From assembly GCA_025345505.1 (NCBI GenBank), contig JANVCC010000073.1, positions 6,603,355 to 6,667,354 on the forward strand: a stretch of 64,000 bases of DNA, given 5' to 3'. Made by a program: the position numbers and the translations under genes. The notes under the pieces were generated by a model. The model worked only from the letters and a program-made list of their open reading frames with translations, was not told the origin of the DNA and did not search any database. Below, piece by piece: positions 45,801-55,713 of the stretch. Origin of the DNA: Todiramphus chloris collaris (lineage: Eukaryota > Chordata > Aves > Coraciiformes > Alcedinidae). How positions within the stretch are numbered: the first letter of the stretch is position 1; each line of letters opens with the position of its first letter.

Positions 45801-48800
45801 GCTCTTCAACTCGGGGTTTGTCTGTACTGCAGCCACAGGACCAGCAGAGAGCTCAGCATGGGTGGATTTCCCCAGCTTTTCAATTAGAAGCACTGCTGGG
45901 TCTCTGCTGATGCTTACGGCTGAGCTGGACGAGTGGAAGTCTCTCTGTGTCTCACTGCTGTGTTGGCTTAGGAGCCAGAACAAAAGCTGGGCATATATTG
46001 AAGTAATCAAAATTTAAAATAGCCAAGTCTCTCTTTCAAATGCAGTTCCAAGTCTGAGCCTTGCTTATCTTGCAGGAAACTTGAGAGCTTGCATGAAAGC
46101 ATGAGCTGAGGCTGCTGGCTGTGGAGACTCCCTCTGGCCTTGAGCCCGACTCTGACCCGAGCAGTGTCTGTACCACTGTTATAAATGAGACCAAAATTGT
46201 CTTTAAATCAAAAAGGTAAAAATTTATCAGTGATGGGGAATGAGCAAGCAGCGCTGGGTGCGCGAGGAGTCTGCGCTCCACCAACACGCACACCGGATGT
46301 CAAGCAGGCAGGCATTTATTACACTAAATCATGCATATCCAACAGCGTTAACTACATATTCATTATGTGGGGTTGGATTATTATAATCAGGTCCAGGGAC
46401 TCATTATCATAGGTCTCCTCCTTTGGCACTTACACACTGCTGTCTGGTGGTTGTGGGCCGGAGTCTTCAGGAGGAAGGCCCCCAGTCTTCCTCACAGTGT
46501 ACTTTTCACCTTTTGTCTCAAAATGCAGAGTTGGGATGAGTCAGAGATCACAGGGCTTGTGTGACCTGGCTGATCTGGGGGAGGCTCTCCTGGATTCCTC
46601 CCTGTCTTGGAGTTAGTTTCCCTTATCTACAAAGACCAAGACTACACAAGACAGGCTGCAGGATTTATGAGAACCTTGATAACTCTCAAGACTGTGTAAG
46701 ACAGGCTACAGCTTACAATTATGTGAGGCAAAACACAGCTTATAACTATGTAAGACAAACTATGTAAAACAAAACACAACTTACAACTATGTAAGACAAA
46801 GAACAGTTTACAACTATGTAAAACAAAACACAACTTACAACTCTGTAGGACAAAACACAGTTTACAGCTATGTAAAACAAGCTACAGTTTACAGCTACTA
46901 AACTAGGATTTATGATGACATTTACAACTCGGGCCTCGGCCAGGCCTGTATCCGGTGGGAGCAGGGATGATGTCCTGGAGGGCTGAGTCCCCAGCAGGGC
47001 AGAATACATTTGGTACCTTTCTATACCTGATTTGGTGCTTTTATTAGAGCAAAACAGATTAAGCGATTGGTTTACCTGTTCCCTTTTAACAGCAACCCCC
47101 TGTTGCCACATCTTATTGACACGAATCATCCAATTTTCTCCATTACACCACCCTGACACCTCCTCCTCTGCCATTTGCAGCACAGGGAGCAAGCCCAGCC
47201 TCGCCTTGCAAATTCCTTTTGAAGTCTGCACTCCCTCTGGTGCAGGAATTGGCCAAGTCACTGCTTCCCACTCATCCCACACATCTTTCACAGGGGAAAA
47301 AAAAACAACCCAGCGCTCCAGAATTCCTAAGGAAGCCTGTGTCCCTGCAAGAGCCTGGCTTTCACACAGCTCTGAAAGGTCAGAGCTGGCTCTCTGTGCT
47401 TTGGGGGAGCACAAGCCAGCGGGTTTTGGGTGGCTAACACCACTCCACCCAGCTGCTCCTGGGAAGGAAGGCAGCAGGCCTCTGCCAGGGGGCCATCTCG
47501 GGAACTGGGCAGGAGGAAAGGGTGGAAGTGGTGCCAGCATCTTACTCCTCACCACGTATTTGTTTGGGGACAACAGGGTGAGAAAGTCTCAGTTCTGCAG
47601 CATTTTGCCGTTTGGGCTCAGGGGCTTTGGATGGTGAAAACCCGGGGCTGCGCTCGCTGCTGGGCACCAGCCAGCACCCTGTCACCGCAGCCCTGCCCGT
47701 CCAAACGCCTTGGCACTCTGGGGGCTCCCACCCATTGGGCTTTAGGTGAACTGGGGCGTGATGGAAGAGCTGTTGTGTTGTTTGAAATGGGAATGGTTTT
47801 TATGGTGGTCCGTGAGGTCCTCAATGCTGACCGGGCTCTTGTGGTCCATATATCCCCTTAATAAACCATCACAGGTTGGTGTTAGGGGAGTGACACAAAA
47901 AAAGACGCTGTCTGAAAACAACCTGCTATTACTGCAGAGTCCATCAGCCCTCCAGCCACCAAGGTAAAATCACACGGTCGCCTTTGGCCTCGTGCATGGT
48001 CACCGCCGCGTACAGCTTGGCCTCAGCGCCTGCTCCCGCACCCCTTGCAGCACGGTGCAAAGCCCCCTTGCAGCACGGTGCAAATCCTCCTCCTGCTCTG
48101 CCGGGGCCTGAAGCCGGGCAGGCGAGGGGTTTGTAGCCCCTGCCCAGAGCCGCGGGTGGCGAGGGGCAGGCAGGGGCTCTGCCGCAGCGTGCCGGGCACA
48201 CGGCCCAGCGCTGGCTACTGCTGCTCGCTCTGCAGGTGGCTTGCTCAGGTGGGCCAGATGGCCAGCAGCAGCATGGGATGTGCTGTGACCATTGGGGACA
48301 AAACCGTGGTCTATTAGTGGCCTGAGGAGCAAAAGCCAGTGACTGTATTTCACCGCCTGCTCGTCTGGCCCGTTTCCGGACAGACGCAGCTGGTGCACAG
48401 GTCCCTGGCAGCGCCAGCACCATATGACTTGAGGCATTTCGACCTAAGCTATTTTTGATAACAGAGGTATTCTGGAGAGCAGAAATTAATCTTCAGGCAC
48501 GCACATATTTTATTTCTCCACATTTTCCAGTTTTTACTTACCGAAGGAATAGATTATTTTGTTATCATTAGTTTTCGGATGTTTTTTGTTTGTGACAAAG
48601 AGAAAAAGTAGTGTAAAAAAGAACTACCTGTGGCCCGTTCATTGTTGCTACTGCCTGGTGGGTGAAACCCAAGATTTGAGAGCGACTCCTCAGCTTTCAG
48701 TTGTCCAGCCTCTGTGAAATCCAGCAGGTACACAGAAGCTGAAAGAATTTTAAATGTTATTTATTTATTTAAATGCTTTCTTCAGTTTTAGGTCTATTGA

Positions 48801-49162
48801 GTCTCATTATGCAAAACTGCTACTTGCAGGCTCTACTTACCACAAATGCAACAAGTTTATTTGAATACTGATTGTATGTACATATGTTTTTTCAGAAGTG
48901 AGCCTTGCCATGTTAATTTTGCTTGGTACTAAAGTATCGCTTTGCCAGGGCTCTTTACATTCAGAAGTGGTTACATTCCAGCCTTCTTGCTGTCTCCCTG
49001 CAGCATTCCAGTGTGTTTCCAGCCTCCACTCCTTCTGGCCTCTCTGATGACCCCCAGTCAATGTCACCATCTCCCAGCTATATGTGGTCCTCCAATGCGC
49101 CGCCTCGTTACTCGCCACCGTATTTTCCACCTTTTGAAAAGCCACCACCGTATACACCGTAA
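21749..49162 (+). CDS. TMEM255A: TMEM255A (FAM70A), four-pass membrane protein, complete coding sequence in 9 exons
   Basis: Coding segments are 21749-21806, 26027-26169, 30660-30722, 36401-36490, 38407-38469, 39431-39519, 42219-42381, 44204-44347 and 49004-49162. All have GT-AG introns and matching phases, and together give 323 residues. The protein has a short N terminus, TM1 (about 31-50), TM2 (about 66-82), TM3 (about 89-115), a cysteine-rich loop (C128, C142, C150, C159, C161, C162, C167, C186) and TM4 (about 194-220). A cytosolic Pro/Tyr-rich tail follows with PPRY (304-307) and PPPY (318-321), WW-domain ligand motifs, plus LPPY and SPPY. Hallmark strings include [26 protein letters not shown] and [20 protein letters not shown], matching vertebrate TMEM255A. 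The loop is shorter than in the 349-residue human form. Molecular function is not established; interaction with NEDD4-family ligases is an inference from the PY motifs. Confidence 0.95.
21807..26026 (+). other. TMEM255A: TMEM255A intron 1
   Basis: A 4.2-kb intron that starts in the CpG island and becomes AT-richer. It has a GTTTT/GGTTT low-complexity stretch at 23268-23346. No additional exon or clear mobile element is seen. Confidence 0.6.
23268..23346 (+). repeat. GTTTT-type low-complexity stretch
   Basis: Runs of GTTTTGGTTTGGTTTTGTTGG-like sequence ending in poly-T; simple sequence inside TMEM255A intron 1. Confidence 0.8.
26027..26169 (+). CDS. TMEM255A: TMEM255A coding exon 2 (TM1)
   Basis: 143 bases after TTTTTAG; encodes [19 protein letters not shown] through [17 protein letters not shown], with GTAAGT donor. 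Basic RRKR precedes TM1, consistent with a cytosolic N terminus. Confidence 0.96.
26170..30659 (+). other. TMEM255A: TMEM255A intron 2
   Basis: A 4.5-kb intron of mostly unique sequence. No clear repeat or exon is recognised. Confidence 0.6.
30660..30722 (+). CDS. TMEM255A: TMEM255A coding exon 3
   Basis: 63 bases after TTTTTCAG encoding [20 protein letters not shown] and Met; GTAAGT donor. Identical to the human block at nearly every residue. Confidence 0.96.
30723..36400 (+). other. TMEM255A: TMEM255A intron 3
   Basis: A 5.7-kb intron with poly-A tracts near 30743 and 30904, a degraded LTR at about 32213-32817 and mostly unique sequence elsewhere. Confidence 0.6.
32213..32817 (-). mobile_element. 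Degraded solo LTR of an avian endogenous retrovirus
   Basis: Shares landmarks with the LTRs at 43251 and 61728: GGCCGGCAGCCGAACACCAC near the left end, TTGAGATAAAAACAATTTAATAA, TATGATATAGAATATTCCAC, CTTCTGGTGCACCTGC, CCTTAGCAACAACTAAA and CTATCCCAGCCGAAAC at the right end. Direction is inferred from the reverse-complemented R-region block (TTTATCTCAA on the minus strand). No target-site duplication is evident, and it lacks CpGs, so it is older. Confidence 0.75.
36401..36490 (+). CDS. TMEM255A: TMEM255A coding exon 4 (TM3)
   Basis: 90 bases after TTCTCAG encoding [20 protein letters not shown] to VFAARHI, then GTAAGT. Same residues as human. Confidence 0.96.
36491..38406 (+). other. TMEM255A: TMEM255A intron 4
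   Basis: Unique sequence. A 21-base near-duplicate of CTAGCACATCACGTTCTCCC-type sequence occurs around 37740-37782. No exon or mobile element recognised. Confidence 0.55.
38407..38469 (+). CDS. TMEM255A: TMEM255A coding exon 5
   Basis: 63 bases after CCGGCAG encoding [20 protein letters not shown] and Glu, then GTGAGA. Human has DLKPLYANRCHYVPK at this place; the following linker is shorter here. Confidence 0.9.
38470..39430 (+). other. TMEM255A: TMEM255A intron 5
   Basis: A counterpart of the human loop segment (VISSSTKNSPSTRV region) was looked for in this interval and not recognised. Unique sequence otherwise. Confidence 0.5.
39431..39519 (+). CDS. TMEM255A: TMEM255A coding exon 6 (Cys-rich loop)
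   Basis: 89 bases after CACGCAG encoding [20 protein letters not shown] then FCCDLYNCG and two bases (AA) of a split codon; GTGAGT donor. The cysteine cluster [12 protein letters not shown] is the family signature. Confidence 0.93.
39520..42218 (+). other. TMEM255A: TMEM255A intron 6
   Basis: A 2.7-kb intron of unique sequence. The 3' end has a TTTTTTTCC tract and then CTAGCAG, a tandem acceptor. Confidence 0.6.
42219..42381 (+). CDS. TMEM255A: TMEM255A coding exon 7 (TM4)
   Basis: With the proximal acceptor (TAG at 42216-42218) the split codon becomes AAC and the exon reads [18 protein letters not shown], then [18 protein letters not shown] through GGFKDM, followed by GTAAGA. This matches human [19 protein letters not shown], so the proximal site is the main one. 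A second AG three bases downstream would start at 42222. Confidence 0.95.
42382..44203 (+). other. TMEM255A: TMEM255A intron 7
   Basis: 1.8-kb intron containing a solo LTR at 43251-43751 and an A-rich run near 43800. Otherwise unique. Confidence 0.65.
43251..43751 (-). mobile_element. Solo LTR, avian endogenous retrovirus, with near-perfect target duplication
   Basis: About 501 bases, TGTCATGGTTTAACCCCAGC at the left end and CCAAAACCAGGACA at the right, the 5'-TG...CA-3' termini of an LTR. Internal marks are TTGAGATAAAGACAGTTTAA (minus strand ATTAAA polyadenylation region) and CATATGGTATGGAATAT. Flanks are ATGGC and GTGGC, a 5-base duplication with one mismatch. It lies antisense within TMEM255A intron 7, with no internal viral genes. 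Confidence 0.88.
44204..44347 (+). CDS. TMEM255A: TMEM255A coding exon 8
   Basis: 144 bases after TTTAACAG encoding [20 protein letters not shown] through [11 protein letters not shown], then GTAGGG. Aligns with the human NPTLPALNCSVENTHPTVSYY segment. Start of the Tyr/Pro-rich cytosolic tail. Confidence 0.94.
45246..45326 (+). repeat. Microsatellite (TACA/TATA)n
   Basis: Alternating TACATACATA and TATATATATA units, directly upstream of a CR1 copy. Confidence 0.92.
45327..45650 (+). mobile_element. CR1 LINE 3' fragment
   Basis: Contains TTCTTCACTGAGAGGGTGGT, CACTGGGACAGGCTGCCCAG, GTTGGACTTGATGACC and ends in three copies of the 8-base ATTCTATG tail (45626-45650), the diagnostic CR1 3' end. 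Same strand as TMEM255A. Confidence 0.95.
46177..46928 (-). mobile_element. ERV-type LTR (retroviral long terminal repeat)
   Basis: On the minus strand the segment begins TGTAAATGTCATC, has an AATAAATGCCTGCC polyadenylation signal at about 46311-46320, a U5-like tail with GCGCAGACTCCTCGCGCACC, and ends TTATAACA at 46177. TG...CA ends and the signal order fit an LTR of about 750 bases. Boundaries are approximate and no target duplication was found. Confidence 0.6.
46640..46905 (-). repeat. Tandem repeat array of about 28-30 bp units within the LTR
   Basis: Repeats of AACTATGTAAGACAAAACAC and TTACAACTATGTAAAACAAA-like units, seven or more imperfect copies. In the minus-strand frame they give recurring [15 protein letters not shown] peptides, so the open frame there is a by-product of the repeat. 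Confidence 0.8.
46929..47573 (-). other. Minus-strand open frame next to the LTR, possible retroviral remnant
   Basis: The 275-codon open frame runs 47573-46746; the part outside the LTR contains a non-repetitive stretch with [31 protein letters not shown] and [20 protein letters not shown], which looks more protein-like than the neighbouring frames. It lies directly 5' of the minus-strand LTR, where internal retroviral sequence would be. No retroviral domain is identified, and I do not assign it to gag, pol or env. It could be chance. Confidence 0.35.
48041..48084 (+). repeat. 21-bp duplication
   Basis: CCCCTTGCAGCACGGTGCAA occurs at 48041 and again at 48064, period 23. Simple local duplication. 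Confidence 0.85.
49004..49162 (+). CDS. TMEM255A: TMEM255A coding exon 9 (last)
   Basis: After TCCCTGCAG it encodes [20 protein letters not shown] then [20 protein letters not shown] and [12 protein letters not shown], stop TAA at 49160-49162. Carries both PPxY motifs. Confidence 0.95.
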   Translation, partial: HSSVFPASTPSGLSDDPQSMSPSPSYMWSSNAPPRYSPPYFPPFEKPPPYTP

Positions 49163-51720
49163 AGAACGTGGGAAAGAAGAAAAAAAATACCTACCATTGA
49201 AATAATCGTGAACATTTTGTATTTATATTTTACTGTGGGAGGGAGCAGGAGGATAGATTCAGAAGATAAATGCAAATACAAATGTTAGGTTGGACTGTTC
49301 TTTCTTGTGAGGCTTATTTCAGAGGTTTAACGATGGAGTATGAGGCAGGGGACACACTGCTGATGTTTTGCAGTGTCGGTGAGTAGTGGGTGACCTAAAT
49401 TCCAGCCTCCTTATTTTACCACAAGGTTCTTGTAGTCCTTGGTTTTTAATAAAGAGATACAGCACCGGTGGTAGATTCTGATCTGCCTTACTCCATCTTG
49501 TGCCAAGCTGAAGTAAGGGTAGCCAAGATCGGTAGTTGCCAAAGAGTATCAGTCTGCTTAAGGTGAAGGTATTTGCAGACAACTTGACTTAATGCTTGTT
49601 TTCTTTGTCCTTGGGGTTCTAGTGCTGGGAATTTTTGGGGCTGCAGAACCTAGTTCATGTCACTTGTTGTTTACAGGCTACGCACTGGAAAAATCTGGAG
49701 GGGAACTACAACAGCATCTTAAACTTTAGCACTACTGAAAAGAGATAACGTAGGATATTTTCATGTATGTCTATCAGAACAATTGGAATATTGTTTTTTT
49801 GGAGGGGAAAAAGCTTTAATAGGCAAGCTGGGTTTATTTCAGGATGCTTCTTAAGATAGGTGGTGAAGTGCAGTTGTCTCTCTGAATTCTGTGTCAGTAA
49901 CGCTGAAGTCAGTTTGGGTGGTTGCACTGCCTAAATCTTCCTTGTATTCCTATAAAGAGCATCAGGAACTGTCCACAAGTCACTGAAACAGTGCAGTGAA
50001 AACATTATTTTATTTTTTGTATCCTTTTTCTTTTTTTTTAAGGTTGTGCTTTCAACTTCTTTAATGGCACCCTGAATAAGCACTGTTTTAGTAGCTGTAT
50101 TAGGGGCTGCACATAAGGAATATCCACTACTAGTTCTCCAAGATGTAAGTCTCACGTGGATAAAATTCAACACCGTGTAATATAGAATGAAACTGATAGG
50201 AATTTGCAGTTATTGTTGTGACTTTCATTTAATCTTCAGCTGATGACTGTGCTGATTGATCTAGATTCCACCAGATTTTGCATGCATCCTGCATAACAAA
50301 AGAAGGTCAGCTTTGTTATGTGGCACACTATCCTGTAAAGTGTGTGTCTACTCCAGGAAGTGATTTCAGATGACAGCATTCAGATCTGAGCTGCTCATCC
50401 TGAGCATTTCCAACTTCTTACTTCAGGGAGAAAAATAAGGTATTGACATTTTACTCCTTATTTCCTAAAGCTTTAATTTCCTTGGCATCAGATTGTTGAC
50501 CCTAATCCTCATTTGTTTACCTTTAACTTTCAACTGATGCAGACAAAAAGGTACCTAAAATCTAAATCTGGCTTTCAGAATCTAAAAGTGGAATACATGC
50601 TGGGTGGGGGAAATTGGGTTTGATTTTAAACTGTGGCATCTCTCTACTTTTAATCTAAAAAAAAAATATATAAATTACTAATGAAATGCTATTAAGATGA
50701 AAAACAAACACTAGTCTCTGTCTGATCTCACTTTTCACAGTACACCCACACTTTATAATGCTGGTTTTAATCCTATGCATTTGCAAAGCCTTTAGGCTAG
50801 GCTGTGTGTTAACCTTGTCATCTCCGCTGTCAAATACTGATCAGTATATTAGTAAGTTAAAGGATAACACTGTTTATCCAGAAGCAAGTGTAACTTTTCT
50901 CCAGTAACAAAGAGAAAGAAACATCTGGAGAAAGGAATACAGGTCATGGGATTTAAAGCAGTAGTGTATACAGAACACATCCTGGTGACTTTTTGTTTTA
51001 CTATAGATTGTTGAAGTGCTGCTCCGAAAAATTCGCATACTGGAAATAAATTTGTATACTGGGGCATCATCCATTTTATATTACATTATCCTGAATTAAA
51101 TCTTGATACAGAGATCATGGACAATTTCAAAAGAGTACTTCTCCTGAAAAAACTCTCCGCAAATTCAGAAGGGCACAGTAATATCAGAAAACATTTTATT
51201 GCTGCATCGTTGAAATAAAAGCTGACAGTCCTGTCCCATTTCTGACAAACATACTCTACCATTTGTGCCTGTCAACTAAATAGGGCTAGAAGGACTAGGG
51301 GACACTACAGGACAGGACTATGAAATTAATGAGGGGAACACAACTCAGTAGCAGAGAAACAATAAAGAAATTATTGTGTCACTTGTTTTGAGTTGACAAA
51401 TATTAAACTTAGGAAATTATCCAAATTCTTCTTTTTTTTTTTTTTTTTCCCTATGGAATATTTAAGTAAAAATTACATTGCTGCTTTAAATTCACTATAA
51501 AAGGCCAAGTCCATTTTCACATTTGAAAAATTACCGGTGGGATTTTCTGTTGAATTACCCATTGCCTTCTGCTTGAGTAAAACAAAGCGTTTAATGTAAA
51601 TGCAACATTCTGCACTGTATTCATCATTTCTTATGAGAATGTCAAGATTGTGACTCATATGTACCCTTTTATTACTTTACCAAAGTTAAATAAAATTGTG
51701 ACTTTTGTAAACATTTATAA
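49163..51720 (+). other. TMEM255A: TMEM255A 3' UTR
   Basis: AT-rich, no coding potential. AATAAA signals at 49448-49453, 51214-51219 and 51689-51694 allow a short and one or two long 3' UTRs. The long forms are more typical of this gene, which is inference. Confidence 0.55.
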
Positions 51721-52789
51721 ATTGCCATTTGACATTTTAGCAACTCTCATGTTTTACAAGCATCTTTACTGTTAATTGAGGAGTTCCAGAATAATAGCAT
51801 TGTGCATTTAAAAAAAACCAAACCAAACAAACACAGCAAGAGCAAAAAAAAGAAAAAAAAAAAAAACCAACTGTATTTGCTATTTTGGAAACTGGTGTTT
51901 CTAGCAGGATTAGCCAGAGACATCTTTTTTTTTAATTCTGCTTTTTCAAAGCCCCAAATGCCCCCACACTTCATAATCCTGCAGTTCTACCCACATAACA
52001 GGGTGCCATGATTTCAGTCACTCTCAAGTCATTACTGCTGATTTTTTTTCCTTAACACGGAGACAAATAATCCAGCCAGTGCAGTGTCAGTGTTTCCTTT
52101 ACTTATGTTCATGTTTACTGTATTACTCTGGGCCTAATTCTGTCCTGATGATGTCAGCTATTCTTTGATGTTAGCAGAAGTAGGTGGAAGCCCTAGGCCA
52201 AGGAGATAAAGGCAACTAAACCATCATTTGATACTAAGTTGCATTCCTTACCTGTAATAAGAAGTCTACTTAACGTAACTGATTTTCTCCATGTTAGCCA
52301 CGGTTCAACAATCTCATTCTTCCAAATCATAACTTGTCATCACCGTGGTAGGAAGAGGAGCCCTGATTAGCTGAAGTGCATTGCACTGGTGAGTGTGTAC
52401 GTTTTCTGGGTTTCTAGCTCCTTGCAGTGACAGTAGCAGTGGGACAGACTGTTGCACAGCAGCTCTGCCTATTCTGTGAGGGAGAAATATCACACCATTC
52501 AGCTCACAACAAGCAGTGGAGTTTCTCAGCTTTCTTGGGAAGTGCTCAACCAAAACAAAAGCAAATCAAAAACCCCAACAAAAAACACCACCACCACCCC
52601 ACCCTCAAAAAACCAAACGAAAATGCCCAACAAAACCCTAAGCCCCAAATAAAAACACCTCACCCTGCTCTCAGGGGTTCCTTGCTATTCCCAGAGACCT
52701 GGAAAAGGTAGACACACACCGTGGGTATCTCACACGTTAGGCTGTAGAAGTTGAGTTGACATTAAAAAGAAACACGCTACGCGCATCTT
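51721..52789. other. TMEM255A / ZBTB33 tail-to-tail junction
   Basis: Short intergenic segment between convergent genes, with an A-rich stretch near 51840-51870 and a CAAAA/CCACC low-complexity run at about 52550-52660. No gene seen. Confidence 0.5.
52550..52660 (+). repeat. A/C-rich low-complexity stretch
   Basis: Runs of CAAAACAAAAG, CACCACCACC and CCAAACAAAACCC-like sequence; simple sequence. Confidence 0.75.
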
Positions 52790-55713
52790 TAGAATTAAAC
52801 TTTTTTTATTTGTGCCATAGAAAGCTCTAAGAACTAATATTAAGTATTGATTAATGAAAAGTAGAACACAACTTTAAAAAGTATGTTAAGGAAAGACTGT
52901 ACAACTATATACATTACAGATCTGGCAAAAATGAGAAATGCTTCACGTGGAACAGTTCCTATGCAATAGCTGTAGAACTTGATGTTCAATGTATATAGTC
53001 GTCAGTTCCTGCACCTTTGTAAGCTGCATGCCTTAACAGTACAAAATAAATAAGCAGTCAATTGTTAGCTTGATACTTGTTTAATTCACATACTGGAATG
53101 CTATGGTATGAATCTTCAGAGAAACCATACAGTGAGGATGCAGCCACCATCATCATATTTTGCAGCAGATCCATTAATGGTTTTATATGCATATAAACGA
53201 CAGTGAGGTTTACTACCATACTCTGTTGAACTTTTTAATTTTTATATAAATGCTTTTTCAGATTCAATCTTTTTCTTCCATTACCCAAAAGCCAATCTCT
53301 TAATATTTACATAAGGTTTTTCATTAAGTTAAAATGGAAGCTAAGAGTTTACAACAAAAAAAAAAAAAAAACAAACCAAAAAACAAACAAAGTAAGTGCA
53401 ATAGCCAGAAATCTAAACATAAAAAGCTCATGGCCCCATAAAAACTTTTAAAAGAATGGTTTTACTATGTTTCCAAACCAATAAATACTGGAAGTGAAAT
53501 TAAAAAAATGCTTTATGTGATCTCTGGACTTTGGATATCAAAAAATCACTTCCAAGGAAAACTGAAGACCCTGAGACACATGCAAGCACGAGTCTTCTAG
53601 CAAAAATAGTTACAAAGCCCTAATTTTCCAGTTTTCCTCCAAAAAGAGACCTTTAGTAGGCACAGTTTAATTTAAGGTTTTAATTACATCAGCAGCACAC
53701 ATTGATAGCCATTATGTTTCAGGATTACTGAATGTACACTTCACAACATATGCTTAATTCCAGATGTGTCACGTCAGTAACAAAAATAACATTGCATTTT
53801 TCTTGTCTACAAGTCCAGGAACTCTCAATATAGCCACAGCTACCTGTGCTCCTGCAGGCAATCAATACTCCTGCCCTGGGAGGACTATGTTTGACTGCTG
53901 AAATGCCATCTCAGATAACATCCAACCTGTAACAGTTGACAGCACACCCCATTCTATTCAAAGAGGGTCTGCCATATGATCTGGAAATAATCACATAGAT
54001 CATGTTCTTGGCCTACAAAACAGAAATGCTGAGCATGACATGCGTAAGGTAAATCCTCTTTCCCCCATCGTTACTCATAGAGATTTCTGGTACCCTTCTT
54101 TATAGCTCAAGTTGTATTTGAACCATTTACCATTGAAACGTCTTTCTGTCTAGAGCACTGTATGTCTAAAACCTTAACCTTGAAGGTCATAGGATCAAGA
54201 TGCTTACTTAAAACATGAAAAAGAAAAACCTTTAACTGTAATTTAAGCACTGAAAGGTTACAATAACTAACTAGTACTATGCACAACAATCTTTCTCAGT
54301 CATCGCTAGAACTTGAGCAGTTTTCACATCATTTACAAAAATTCAACAAGCCACTAAACCTGAAATGCTAAGCTATGTCTCCAGTAAACTGCTATTTTTC
54401 TCAGATTTACTGTTTCCTGTTCAAGTTGGACATCTAATTTATCTTTTAAGTGCCTAAACATGTACCAATTGCAAGGAGAAAAAAAAGAGGACAATATAAA
54501 AAAAAAACCAAACCCAAAACTGAAAATAGATGACAATTGGACAACTGCAGAGAAATGATACTTTGGATTACGCGGATGGAGGGTAGGTTTGGATTGTTGG
54601 TGTAGTCCTCATGTAAGTGGGAAGAAAAAAATCCAAATCCCTGTTTCGCTTAAAGATCTAGCCAAACAGGCATACAAGATCCTCAGCAGTCTCAGTGCTA
54701 AACTGACACAGCACTTCAATTGTTTCCATTTTGAGAATTTAAAAGCTTCCAGCTAAAAAGTATTACTTTTACCATTATTTTTTAAATACAGACAGAAGCC
54801 CTTCTTGAAGAGCATAAAAACAACAGCACTTTATTCCGAACTAACTAATGGCATCTTTTCAGTAAAAAGAACACCTAACATTATTCCTCAAGCTTTGAAA
54901 AGGCAAATTACCTCCTTTCGAAGTGTTCTAAGCTGCTTCACTATTGAGCTTTGTGGGTTTTGGTGGTTGGTGGTTTTTCCATCCACCCATTGCAAAATAT
55001 AATGGTCCAGACACTGAATACTTTGCTTGCCATACTGCTGACTATAAATAAAGTTTTTTTAAGTCTGGCCTGAGTATCTCTCGTTGGCAAGACTATTTGC
55101 ACAAAGGCATAATGATTCATAGTGCTTATAAAAGCAGAACTAAGATGCTAGTTCAAAAGTACGCTACTCTAAACTACTGGACCAGTTATTTTGGACCCCT
55201 GCAGTAATTCATTGTTCACAAAAATGGATGAGTTGTGGGATTTAAATTTTTTTCTTAAATGGTTCCATATTCAAGAGTCTACAATGACAAATGTGTTTTC
55301 TTGGTTAACGCCGAAACAGAATTCAGCACTGAAGTGCTAACGTGAAAGAAAGGGTTTACATAGTAAGTATGGGTACAGGAAATACCTTAGTTACTTTGGA
55401 TGAAAGATTTTCAGGTCTTTAGAGGAAATTGTACCTTTTCAAGCTACAAATCCCCATGTTTTGATCAACATACCAGCAAACACAGCCAGCTCCTTGGAAA
55501 TGTCTTATTCTCTAAGTAAAATTCCAGATGAATGACTCTCAGAAATCACTTGCAGCTACTAACGATCCATCTAACTGCTACCGTTTGATGACTTGGGAGA
55601 ACAAGTTAACTTGTTTTCACTTTAACATTTGATTTTACAGTAATTTTAACAGTTCATTTAAAACAGCTGCAGTATTTCCGCACCGAATCCTTTTGCCCGG
55701 CATTGAATGCATT
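52790..55713 (-). other. ZBTB33: ZBTB33 3' UTR
   Basis: Extends about 2.9 kb downstream of the stop codon. A minus-strand AATAAA at 52810-52805 lies about 15-20 bases before the presumed cleavage site. No open frame of note; AT-rich and without recognised mobile elements, as expected for a conserved long 3' UTR. Confidence 0.65.
52805..52810 (-). terminator. ZBTB33: Polyadenylation signal, ZBTB33
   Basis: AATAAA on the minus strand within GCACAAATAAAAAAAGTT. It is placed at the far end of the unique AT-rich block that follows ZBTB33. Confidence 0.5.

Larger units (their letters stand above)
44348..49003 (+). other. TMEM255A: TMEM255A intron 8
   Basis: A 4.7-kb, repeat-rich intron. It holds an AT/AC microsatellite (45246-45326), a CR1 (45327-45650), an ERV-like LTR with an adjacent minus-strand open frame (about 46177-47573), and a 21-bp near-tandem duplication (48041-48061 and 48064-48084). 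Confidence 0.65.
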
